From Lentisphaeria bacterium UBA1724 (GTDB taxonomy: Bacteria; Verrucomicrobiota; Lentisphaeria; Oligosphaerales; Oligosphaeraceae): 5,186 nucleotides of DNA. The notes beneath the pieces are model-generated. The model made no database searches and had not been told where the DNA came from. It worked only from the letters and a program-made list of their open reading frames with translations. The position numbers and the translations under genes are program-made. Within the stretch, counting starts at the first letter, position 1; every line of letters starts with the position of its first letter. Shown here in pieces: positions 1 to 4,745 of this stretch. The stretch covers positions 1 to 5,186 of the forward strand of contig DCIO01000117.1 in NCBI GenBank assembly GCA_002315885.1. Reading direction: 5' to 3'.

Positions 1-4
1 GTAG

Positions 5-24
5 CGACGGCGTCCCCGCCGTCG
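5..24. repeat. Perfect 8-bp hairpin, REP-like
   Basis: CGACGGCG (5-12) and CGCCGTCG (17-24) are exact reverse complements around a four-base loop. The loop is TCCC on the plus strand and GGGA on the minus strand; GGGA fits the GNRA tetraloop pattern, so the minus-strand RNA would form the more stable structure. It lies 30 bases past the flavoprotein stop codon and touches the 9-base tandem repeat. It could be a dispersed REP-type element, or could end or protect the flavoprotein transcript. No T-tract is visible in the few bases left before the window edge, so an intrinsic terminator cannot be claimed. Confidence 0.6.
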
Positions 25-53
25 ACCAAAGGGACCCAAGGGACCAAAGGGAC
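24..53. repeat. 9-base tandem repeat, 3.3 copies
   Basis: Three units follow each other: GACCAAAGG (24-32), GACCCAAGG (33-41, one change) and GACCAAAGG (42-50), then GAC (51-53). On the minus strand the unit is GTCCCTTTG and the array begins at the base right after the TAA stop of the flavoprotein gene (56-54). The period is a multiple of three, so readthrough of that stop would add Val-Pro-Leu-type triplets. Function is unknown. The array looks like a simple-sequence intergenic repeat joined to the adjacent hairpin. Confidence 0.75.
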
Positions 54-1226
54 TTACCCCTTCATTCCCTGGACTGCCAGTGCGGCGGTAGCGAATGCGG
101 CCTCCAGGTTATATCCGCCGGTGGGACCATCGATATCCAGGCATTCTCCCGCCGCATAGAGTCCGGGGATTTTCCTGCATTCCATAGTTTTGGGATTGAA
201 TTCCTCCAATGCGATGCCTCCCACGGTGACGATAGCCTCCCGCAAGGGCCGCATTCTGGCATCCATCACGGGATAGGCCTTCAGGGCGCTCAATGGGAAA
301 TCTCGATATTGTGCCAAGGATTGTGCCAATCGCGGCGGCAGTCCCATGCCATTGAATTTCAGGGCGTCGTTATCACCATGCCTCTGACAGAGCATCTCCC
401 AGCGTTTCGACAACCCATCCAGCGGTTTTCCAGGCAGGAAATCGATGGTCAGATTTTTCAATGGGAGATTTTTTCGCGCTAGGAAGCGCGTCAAGTCATA
501 GACTGCGCTTCCCCGCAGAACGCCCTCTTCCAGCACTAGATTTCCAGGAATTGCAGGCGTCCCCGCTCCTGTGGCGGTGACTTCCGGCAACTCCAGTTCC
601 CCGCGTCCCAGATTCAGCGCGTCATCCTGTCGGCATTCCACGGCGACCAACCCGGCGCGGGGTGCTTCGGTCTTCAGACCCAGGCGTTCCGCGAAAATCA
701 TCCCGTCACCCATGGAACCAGTCTTGGGATAGGAACACCCACCCACAGCCAGGAGCACACGCTTGCACTCCAACTGGAGGCTGGCAGAGGAGACGCGGAA
801 ACCGCCCTCAATGCGCTGGATATCCTCCACGGAACAGTGATAGACCACGGGCACCTGGCGCTCACGAAGGATATCCAGGAAAAGATGCAGCACGTCATCT
901 CCACGCTCGCTGGCGGGATAGAGCCGCTGACCATTGCGTTTCACGGGCAAACCCATGCGCTCAAACCATCGCGCCACCGCCGTGGAAGGCATGGCACGCA
1001 CCGCAGGCGATAAAAAGGACGCCACGGGCTCACCGTAGGCCGCCAGCAATTCATCCGCGCTGCCCAAATGCCCGAAATTGCAGCGGTTGTTGGCGCACAT
1101 CAGCAATTTGATGCCCGCGCGACTGCGGCGCTCCAGGACTACGCAGCGAATGCCTGCAAAGGCGGCCTGACAGGCGGCAAATAACCCCGCCGCACCCGCA
1201 CCGATGATGAGTAAATCCGTATTCAA
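54..1226 (-). CDS. HI0933/YhiN/BaiN-family FAD-dependent oxidoreductase
   Basis: This is a predicted cytoplasmic flavoprotein of 390 residues, in line with the roughly 400 usual for the family. Residue numbers count from the TTG start. The N-terminus begins directly with the dinucleotide-binding fold: GAGAAG (9-14) with Glu32 closing the second strand. The segment around 38-51 ends in RCNF, matching the family's GRCN signature, although the usual SGGG before it is replaced by CANN. AVGGCSYPKTGS-GDG (about 160-175) and the C-terminal TVGG (334-337) and GLYAAGE-LD-DGPTGGYNLEAA (about 355-377) are family hallmarks of FAD binding. TTG at 1226 is chosen because AGGTAG (1239-1234) sits seven bases upstream and the protein then starts MNTDLLIIGAGAAG as relatives do. 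An in-frame ATG at 1277 lies in the loop of the upstream terminator and adds 17 unconserved residues. BaiN was proposed to act on bile-acid intermediates, but most members have no known substrate, so none is assigned here. Confidence 0.93.
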   Translation of the reverse strand: MNTDLLIIGAGAAGLFAACQAAFAGIRCVVLERRSRAGIKLLMCANNRCNFGHLGSADELLAAYGEPVASFLSPAVRAMPSTAVARWFERMGLPVKRNGQRLYPASERGDDVLHLFLDILRERQVPVVYHCSVEDIQRIEGGFRVSSASLQLECKRVLLAVGGCSYPKTGSMGDGMIFAERLGLKTEAPRAGLVAVECRQDDALNLGRGELELPEVTATGAGTPAIPGNLVLEEGVLRGSAVYDLTRFLARKNLPLKNLTIDFLPGKPLDGLSKRWEMLCQRHGDNDALKFNGMGLPPRLAQSLAQYRDFPLSALKAYPVMDARMRPLREAIVTVGGIALEEFNPKTMECRKIPGLYAAGECLDIDGPTGGYNLEAAFATAALAVQGMKG

Positions 1227-1233
1227 AGCAATT

Positions 1234-1239
1234 CTACCT
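1234..1239 (-). promoter_or_regulatory. Ribosome binding site deciding a TTG start
   Basis: The minus strand reads AGGTAG here, seven bases before the TTG at 1226-1224. It is the only purine-rich Shine-Dalgarno-like site between the ferredoxin terminator and the conserved N-terminus of the flavoprotein, and it is the main reason for preferring TTG over the ATG at 1277. Confidence 0.6.
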
Positions 1240-1253
1240 ATCAGTCCTACCCT

Positions 1254-1291
1254 AAAAAAAAGGCCGGCACTTACCAAGAAGCGCCGGCCTT
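1254..1291 (-). terminator. Intrinsic terminator of the ferredoxin gene
   Basis: On the minus strand an 11-bp GC-rich stem (arms 1291-1281 and 1270-1260, AAGGCCGGCGC against GTGCCGGCCTT, one G-T wobble) encloses a 10-base loop (1280-1271). It runs into eight T residues (1261-1254), the first two of which also close the stem. TT/AA at the loop ends could extend the stem by two pairs. It lies 21 bases past the ferredoxin stop. No matching T-tract exists on the other strand, so it works only for leftward transcription. The flavoprotein gene starts just 27 bases beyond the T-tract. Confidence 0.93.
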
Positions 1292-1320
1292 ATTGTGCAA
1301 GGTTCCGAAGACTTAGTCAA
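1292..1320 (-). promoter_or_regulatory. Candidate promoter for the flavoprotein gene
   Basis: The minus strand reads TTGACT (1320-1315, five of six bases of the sigma70 -35), then 17 bases, then CACAAT (1297-1292, four of six of the -10). The -35 overlaps the last codons and stop of the ferredoxin gene. Predicted initiation near 1285 falls inside the 5' arm of the terminator stem, so such transcripts would lack part of the hairpin and could pass the T-tract into the flavoprotein gene. This rests on consensus matching only. Confidence 0.35.
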
Positions 1321-1486
1321 CGGTGATGGCCTCGACGGGGCATCCGCCGGCGCAAGCGCCGCAGGAGACGCAAGCGGCCTCATCGACCACTGCCTTATCA
1401 CCATTCACCTTGATTGCGCCGACGGGGCAGGTGCCTTCGCAAGCACCGCAACCGATGCACTTTTCTGCATCAACTTTAGCAGCCAT
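1313..1486 (-). CDS. 2[4Fe-4S] clostridial-type ferredoxin
   Basis: This 57-residue protein carries two complete cluster motifs, CIGCGACEGTCP (10-21) and CVSCGACAGGCP (39-50). All eight cysteines (10, 13, 16, 20, 39, 42, 45, 49) fit the CxxCxxCxxxCP pattern, and the two halves are visibly duplicated. Length and layout match small bacterial ferredoxins that shuttle low-potential electrons in the cytoplasm of anaerobes. The start is the ATG at 1486, preceded by TGGAGGAA at 1500-1493 with a six-base gap; a longer in-frame start at 1519 adds 11 residues and bypasses this site. The gene lies 84 bases downstream of the aminotransferase gene and is followed by a strong terminator. Its redox partner cannot be named from sequence; the flavoprotein two steps downstream is a candidate by adjacency only. 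Confidence 0.97.
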   Translation of the reverse strand: MAAKVDAEKCIGCGACEGTCPVGAIKVNGDKAVVDEAACVSCGACAGGCPVEAITVD

Positions 1487-1492
1487 TTTTAA

Positions 1493-1500
1493 TTCCTCCA
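1493..1500 (-). promoter_or_regulatory. Strong Shine-Dalgarno of the ferredoxin gene
   Basis: The minus strand reads TGGAGGAA, ending six bases before the ATG at 1486. This near-perfect site fixes the ferredoxin start and rules against the upstream ATG at 1519. Confidence 0.85.
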
Positions 1501-1553
1501 AATGTGTTGAGTTAGACACGCATCGGTTCTATCCTCGGCATGTCGGTATGGAT

Positions 1554-1582
1554 AAGATAAACCGCGAATGCTATTTTGCCAA
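1554..1582 (-). promoter_or_regulatory. Candidate sigma70-type promoter of the ferredoxin gene
   Basis: The minus strand reads TTGGCA (1582-1577, five of six of TTGACA), a 17-base spacer, and TATCTT (1559-1554, four of six of TATAAT). The -35 lies in the last codons of the aminotransferase gene (Leu-Ala of the terminal LAK). Initiation near 1547 would give a leader of about 60 bases before the ferredoxin start. It would let the ferredoxin be expressed apart from the aminotransferase. No terminator is seen between the two genes, so cotranscription remains possible too. Confidence 0.5.
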
Positions 1583-2884
1583 GTCCTGACAAGCCTTGTA
1601 GACGGTTTCGAAGAAGGGCTCGATCTGATCTTCGTTCAGACTGGAGAATGCCACGCGGTAATTCTCCTTCCCGAAGCTGATGCCGCCCGCGCCGTACTTC
1701 TCCAGCAAATGCAGACGGACGGTATTGGCATCCAGCGTCTTGAAGTGGACGCACATGAAGTATCCGCTATTGAAGGGATAAGGCTGGAAGTACTCCGCGT
1801 ACTCGGGATGTGCCGCAAATGCCGCCTTGGTACGCTCATAGCGTCCGCGCATCACATCGGAGCAATGCTGGCGCTGGTTGTAGAAATCGGGATTGGTCAG
1901 GGCCTTGGTGACGATCTTCTGGGAGAGTGCGGAGCAGTTGCTGACCAGAGCGCGGACCACGCCTGCGGTCTTGGCTTCCATGGCCCGGAAGAATGGACTG
2001 TCTTCCGTATCGGCACCGCCGATGGCGAAGGAGAGGAATCCCACGCGGAGGCCCCAGACATAGCACTCTTTGGTGGCGGCATCTGCCTTGATGGCCATCA
2101 GGTTCTTGGACTTGCTGGCAATCTTGGTGAAGAGGGATTCCTTCATGGAGTCTTCCGCATAGAAGAGACCGAAGTATGCGTCATCCACCAGCGCAATTAC
2201 CTTGGCGCCACGTTCGGCAGCCGCCAACAGCGCATCCGCCAGCTCCTGGCCTTCCTTTTCACTGGGAGTATATCCCGTGGGATTGTTGGGGAAATTCAGG
2301 ACCACCAGGATTTTCTCGCCAGCGGCGACCTTCGCCATGCGCGCGGCGAAGCCCTTGGTGTTCATGCCCTCGCCCTCAAAGAACTGGAAGAATTCCAATT
2401 TGGCCTGCAGGCGGTCTTCAAAATTCAGCAGATAGTTATCCCAATTCAAATTGGGCATCAGGACGGTATCGCCAGGATTCACAAAGAGATCACCCACCAG
2501 AGAAAGGGCGTGGGTCAGACCATTGGCCACCACGGGCAGAGAGAAAGGCACACCCTGCAGAGAGGGATTGTCGTGGAGAATCTTCGCCTTCCAGGCATCG
2601 CGGAGAGGCTTCTGGCCGTATGAGGGCGCGTAGAGCAACGCGTCATTGGGATTGAATCCAGGGAGGCTCTCCATGACGCAAGGCAGATTCATGGCAGTCT
2701 TGCCTTCCAACGCAGTGCCGATGGTGGCATTGAAATTCGACGCCAGCTGCTTCGCTTCGGCAGCCTGGCTCAAAATGCCCTTGCTGGGGAAATAAATGCG
2801 CTTGCCCAAATCCGACAGCATCTCAAATGCAACGGGATTCACAGAGCAAATCTGCTCGTTCAGAATTTCTGCGAGTTCATTCAT
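1571..2884 (-). CDS. Class I/II PLP-dependent aminotransferase
   Basis: This 437-residue cytoplasmic enzyme has fold-type I aminotransferase marks in order: YAPSYGQKPLR (85-95); NFPNNPTGY (197-205) with the cofactor-contacting Asn201; VDDAYFG (233-239), where Asp234 should pair with the pyridine nitrogen and Tyr237 with PLP; Lys272 in ATKECYVWGLRVGF as the Schiff-base lysine, with Arg280 for the phosphate; and Arg410 in NYRVAFSS as the likely carboxylate-binding arginine. The residues before Lys272 (DAAT) differ from the common SxS. ATG at 2884 follows AGGAGGAAT (2900-2892) by seven bases, and a second, out-of-frame ATG at 2880 is ignored. The N-terminal segment (FPSKGILSQAAEAK, about 32-45) suggests a subfamily I have a sense of from spirochaetes and PVC bacteria, but the amino-acid substrate cannot be read from the sequence. 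It is the first gene of the leftward block. Confidence 0.93.
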   Translation of the reverse strand: MNELAEILNEQICSVNPVAFEMLSDLGKRIYFPSKGILSQAAEAKQLASNFNATIGTALEGKTAMNLPCVMESLPGFNPNDALLYAPSYGQKPLRDAWKAKILHDNPSLQGVPFSLPVVANGLTHALSLVGDLFVNPGDTVLMPNLNWDNYLLNFEDRLQAKLEFFQFFEGEGMNTKGFAARMAKVAAGEKILVVLNFPNNPTGYTPSEKEGQELADALLAAAERGAKVIALVDDAYFGLFYAEDSMKESLFTKIASKSKNLMAIKADAATKECYVWGLRVGFLSFAIGGADTEDSPFFRAMEAKTAGVVRALVSNCSALSQKIVTKALTNPDFYNQRQHCSDVMRGRYERTKAAFAAHPEYAEYFQPYPFNSGYFMCVHFKTLDANTVRLHLLEKYGAGGISFGKENYRVAFSSLNEDQIEPFFETVYKACQDLAK

Positions 2885-3056
2885 GAGAGTTATTCCTCCT
2901 AATCAACAGTCTCACTTTCCACAACACCAATTGCAGAATTTCGACAGCTTTTGGGAAAAACACATAATCTAATTTCTGTTTCTGGTCTTGGTAGCATATC
3001 TTTTTCAGAATCCGGGGGAGGGTTCCTTCTGGAGAACAGATTGATAAAATTCCGCA

Positions 3057-3090
3057 TCCCGCCTTCCGAATTGAATCGTGGACGGCGGGA
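3057..3090. repeat. GC-rich inverted repeat in the intergenic gap
   Basis: TCCCGCC (3057-3063) and GGCGGGA (3084-3090) are exact reverse complements around 20 bases; CGA and TCG inside the loop could add a short inner helix. Neither strand has a T-tract after it, so it is not an intrinsic terminator. If the aminotransferase transcript starts near 3183, the hairpin would sit in its leader. A role in that leader is speculative. Confidence 0.4.
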
Positions 3091-3144
3091 AAACCATCGG
3101 TACACCCCCGAAATCGCCAAGGATGGATTTGCGTTTTGTGTTGA

Positions 3145-3165
3145 TTTTCATGGAATTTATGAAAA
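3145..3165. promoter_or_regulatory. 7-7-7 inverted repeat upstream of the rpsP promoter
   Basis: TTTTCAT (3145-3151) and ATGAAAA (3159-3165) are perfect inverted copies around GGAATTT. The second arm ends one base before the proposed -35, and the centre lies about 50 bases upstream of the predicted start. Size, symmetry and place suit a dimeric regulator, but the AT-rich arms could equally act as an UP-like element or be chance. Confidence 0.35.
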
Positions 3166-3166
3166 G

Positions 3167-3197
3167 TTGTTGCGGTACGGAAAAATAGCATTATATT
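3167..3197 (+). promoter_or_regulatory. Probable promoter of the rpsP operon
   Basis: The -10 is TATATT (3192-3197). The -35 is either TTGTTG (3167-3172, 19-base spacer) or TTGCGG (3170-3175, 16-base spacer); both match only the TTG half of the consensus. Initiation near 3204 gives a leader of about 54 bases containing a run of eight T (3218-3225 region) and six A (3235-3240) before the ribosome site. It is the only promoter-like sequence close ahead of rpsP. Confidence 0.6.
3190..3195 (-). promoter_or_regulatory. Antisense TATAAT overlapping the rpsP -10
   Basis: The minus strand reads a perfect TATAAT at 3195-3190, inside the same bases as the plus-strand -10. A leftward start here would be near 3183 and give the aminotransferase a leader of about 300 bases. 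No good -35 is found at 16-18 bases; TTGTCG (3211-3206) is too close. No better leftward promoter was found closer to the aminotransferase gene. Confidence 0.3.
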
Positions 3198-3257
3198 AAG
3201 TGACTCGACAAGATTTGTTTTTTTCATCCCACATAAAAAATCAACCAAGGAACTCAA

Positions 3258-3605
3258 ATGTCTGTTAAGATTCGTCTTCGTCGTACTGGCGCACTGAGCG
3301 CCGCCTGCTGGCGCGTTGTGGTTGCTGACTGCCGTTCTCCCCGCGATGGTCGTTTCATCGAGAACATCGGTGTTTATGATCCCCGTCACGACTCCGAGAC
3401 CCTGAAGGTCGACCGCATGGAGTACTGGGTTTCCAAGGGCGCACAGCCTTCCCCCACCGTCCAGGCCATCTACAACCGCGTCAAGAATGGCAAGCCCTTC
3501 CCGCCCCGTCCCGCTGGCGTGAAGAATGCCGCTCCTGCTCCCAAGGCCGTGAAGGTCGTCGAGGAAGCTCCCGCCGCTGACGCCGAGGCTCCCGCCGCCG
3601 AGTAA
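3258..3605 (+). CDS. rpsP: 30S ribosomal protein S16 (bS16)
   Basis: bS16 binds 16S rRNA and is needed for 30S assembly. The 115-residue protein opens with the family's basic strand VKIRLRR (3-9), followed by WRVVVADCRSPRDGRFIENIGVYDPR (18-43) and EYWVSKGAQPSPTV (55-68), all characteristic of S16. The fold ends near residue 80; the last 35 residues are an Ala/Pro/Glu-rich, low-complexity tail (81-115) that looks disordered. Cysteines at 17 and 25 are less usual. ATG at 3258 follows AAGGAA (3247-3252) by five bases. It is the first gene of a four-gene ribosomal and tRNA-modification operon, 23 bases ahead of the KH gene. Confidence 0.98.
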   Translation: MSVKIRLRRTGALSAACWRVVVADCRSPRDGRFIENIGVYDPRHDSETLKVDRMEYWVSKGAQPSPTVQAIYNRVKNGKPFPPRPAGVKNAAPAPKAVKVVEEAPAADAEAPAAE

Positions 3606-3628
3606 TCGCTTTTTGGTAACCGACTGCT

Positions 3629-4012
3629 ATGGCATTTTCCTTCCTCAAAAAGCTCTTCGGTGCTGACGCCAAAGACGCAGGCGCGCTTCCTCCCATGGTG
3701 GATGCCGAGGCTGCGGATTGCGCCTGCGAAGCCTGTGACGCCGCCGCTCCCGTGGTGAATTCCGAGGCCCTCCAGGACCTGCAGGAATTCGTCAAATACG
3801 TGGTGGTTTCGCTGGTGGACAAGCCCGAACAGGTCACCCTTGGCCTGGCGCAAAAGCGCGATTTGACCGTCATTCAGGTCCACTGCTTCAAGAAGGACAT
3901 TGGGAAGGTCATTGGCAAGAGTGGCAAGACCATCACCGCGCTGCGGACTCTGATCTCCAGCGCGGCATCCCGTAACCGCCTCCACGTCACCGTGGATGTG
4001 ATGGACGACTGA
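3629..4012 (+). CDS. khpA: KhpA-like KH-domain RNA-binding protein with N-terminal extension
   Basis: The last 80 residues match the small KhpA/YlqC family: LQDLQEFVKYVVVSLVDKPEQV (48-69), then a KH core with GKVIGKSGK (92-100), whose IGKSGK holds the RNA-binding GxxG loop, followed by TITALRTLISSAASR (101-115). KhpA proteins bind many RNAs, often together with a Jag/KhpB partner, and affect cell size and division in some Gram-positives. Usual length is about 75-80 residues; this one has 127 because of a roughly 47-residue Ala/Asp-rich extension with C31, C33 and C36 (CxCxxC). ATG at 3629 has no clear Shine-Dalgarno, so translation may be coupled to rpsP 23 bases upstream. An internal ATG (Met23) would shorten the extension but keep the cysteines. 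Its place between rpsP and trmD is classic for khpA. Confidence 0.88.
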   Translation: MAFSFLKKLFGADAKDAGALPPMVDAEAADCACEACDAAAPVVNSEALQDLQEFVKYVVVSLVDKPEQVTLGLAQKRDLTVIQVHCFKKDIGKVIGKSGKTITALRTLISSAASRNRLHVTVDVMDD

Positions 4013-4029
4013 TCTTCTGAGACAACACC

Positions 4030-4698
4030 ATGCAGATTGATATCGTCAGTCTCTTCCCTGCCTTGTGCAAGGGCGTTCTTTCCGAGTCGGTCATTGGCCG
4101 TGCCTGGAAAGAGGGCATTGTCAACATCAACTTGGTTGATTTGCGTGACTATACCCACGATGCCAGAAAAACCGTGGACGACAAGCCCTACGGTGGTGGC
4201 GCGGGCATGGTCCTCCGTCCCGAGCCCCTCTTCGAGTGCTTGCAGGATTTGCGGACGCCGGATGCGCACGTAGTCCTCATGACTCCCCAGGGCACGCCCT
4301 TCAACCAGCCTACGGCCCGTCGTTTCGCCACCATGTCCCACCTGATTCTCGTGTGTGGTCACTATGAAGGCGTTGACGAGCGTGTCCGTCAGTGCCTGAT
4401 GGACGAGGAGCTTTCCATTGGCGACTACGTTCTCACCAACGGTGCCATTGCGGCCAGTGTGGTGACGGATGCGGTGGTCCGGTTGCTTCCTGGGGCGTTG
4501 GGGAATGACGAGTCCTCTGAGGAGGAGTCCTTTGGCAACGAGCCGTTGTTGGAGTATCCCCAGTTCACCCGTCCTGTTGACTACAAAGGGATGAAGGTGC
4601 CTGAAGTCCTTCTTTCTGGCAATCATCAGGAAGTGGACGCCTGGCGTCTGGAGCAGCGCGTTCTGCGCACGGTCAGCCGTCGTCCTGATTTGCTGTGA
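4030..4698 (+). CDS. trmD: tRNA (guanine-N1)-methyltransferase TrmD
   Basis: TrmD transfers a methyl group from S-adenosylmethionine to N1 of G37 next to the anticodon, guarding against frameshifting. The 222 residues show the family's trefoil-knot (SPOUT) motifs: DDKPYGGGAGMVL (50-62), LVCGHYEGVDERV (107-119), LSIGDYVLTNGAIAA (128-142) and YPQFTRPVDYKG-KVPEVLLSGNH (176-199). Arg151 aligns with E. coli Arg154. By ungapped alignment, Glu166 (EEESF) sits where E. coli has catalytic Asp169 (EDSF), and Asn137/Ala139 replace Gly140/Glu142. The protein stops right after the conserved RRPDLL, without the extra C-terminal residues of E. coli TrmD (255 residues). It starts 17 bases after the KH gene with no strong Shine-Dalgarno, suggesting coupling. 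The usual upstream rimM is missing here. Confidence 0.97.
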   Translation: MQIDIVSLFPALCKGVLSESVIGRAWKEGIVNINLVDLRDYTHDARKTVDDKPYGGGAGMVLRPEPLFECLQDLRTPDAHVVLMTPQGTPFNQPTARRFATMSHLILVCGHYEGVDERVRQCLMDEELSIGDYVLTNGAIAASVVTDAVVRLLPGALGNDESSEEESFGNEPLLEYPQFTRPVDYKGMKVPEVLLSGNHQEVDAWRLEQRVLRTVSRRPDLL

Positions 4699-4745
4699 TT
4701 TTTGTTACATACATCGAAAATAGATACCGTAAGGAGTAATCTACC

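Larger units (their letters stand above)
2885..3257. other. Divergent intergenic region
   Basis: This 373-base gap separates the leftward aminotransferase from the rightward rpsP. It is visibly AT-richer than the flanking genes. It holds the aminotransferase ribosome site (2900-2892), a GC-rich inverted repeat (3057-3090), a 7-7-7 inverted repeat (3145-3165), the rpsP promoter (3167-3197) and the rpsP ribosome site AAGGAA (3247-3252). Short open frames exist on both strands, but none has a credible ribosome site or recognisable protein. I recognise no riboswitch or T-box. Confidence 0.8.

Noticed and set aside
24..53. Edge repeats considered as a CRISPR fragment
   Set aside because: Units are 9 bases with no spacers, so this is a simple tandem array.
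662..1111. Plus-strand open frame of 149 codons opposite the flavoprotein
   Set aside because: It is antisense to conserved FAD-binding motifs and rich in Pro, Arg and His, as expected from reading GC-rich DNA in a wrong frame.
1487..1519. Longer ferredoxin start at 1519 adding 11 residues
   Set aside because: The strong TGGAGGAA site lies inside this extension and points to the ATG at 1486, and the ferredoxin fold begins right there.
1487..1570. Search for a terminator between the aminotransferase and ferredoxin genes
   Set aside because: No stem followed by a T-tract is present, so cotranscription cannot be ruled out.
1568..2623. Long plus-strand open frame of 351 codons opposite the aminotransferase
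   Set aside because: It is fully antisense to a gene with complete PLP-enzyme motifs, has no ribosome site and matches no family I know. Codon bias of the real gene keeps the reverse frame open.
3182..3192. An 11-base word, AAAATAGCATT, shared by the rpsP promoter and the ferredoxin promoter (minus strand 1577-1567)
   Set aside because: Matches of this length are expected by chance among all pairs in 5 kb on two strands, and its offset from the -10 differs between the two sites.
2951..3199. Plus-strand open frame of 82 codons in the intergenic gap
   Set aside because: There is no Shine-Dalgarno site, it runs into the rpsP -10 region, and no domain or conserved pattern is visible. A small leader protein cannot be excluded.
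2877..3389. Minus-strand open frame of 170 codons across the gap and into rpsP
   Set aside because: It covers promoter elements and the antisense of rpsP, its composition is unlike a protein, and it ends where the aminotransferase starts by chance.
3874..4626. Minus-strand open frame of 250 codons opposite trmD
   Set aside because: It is antisense to a certain trmD gene and has no recognisable protein features.
4699..4745. Possible internal promoter before rplS (TTGTTA and TAGATA)
   Set aside because: The spacer is only 13 bases, too short for sigma70; other pairings are shorter still.
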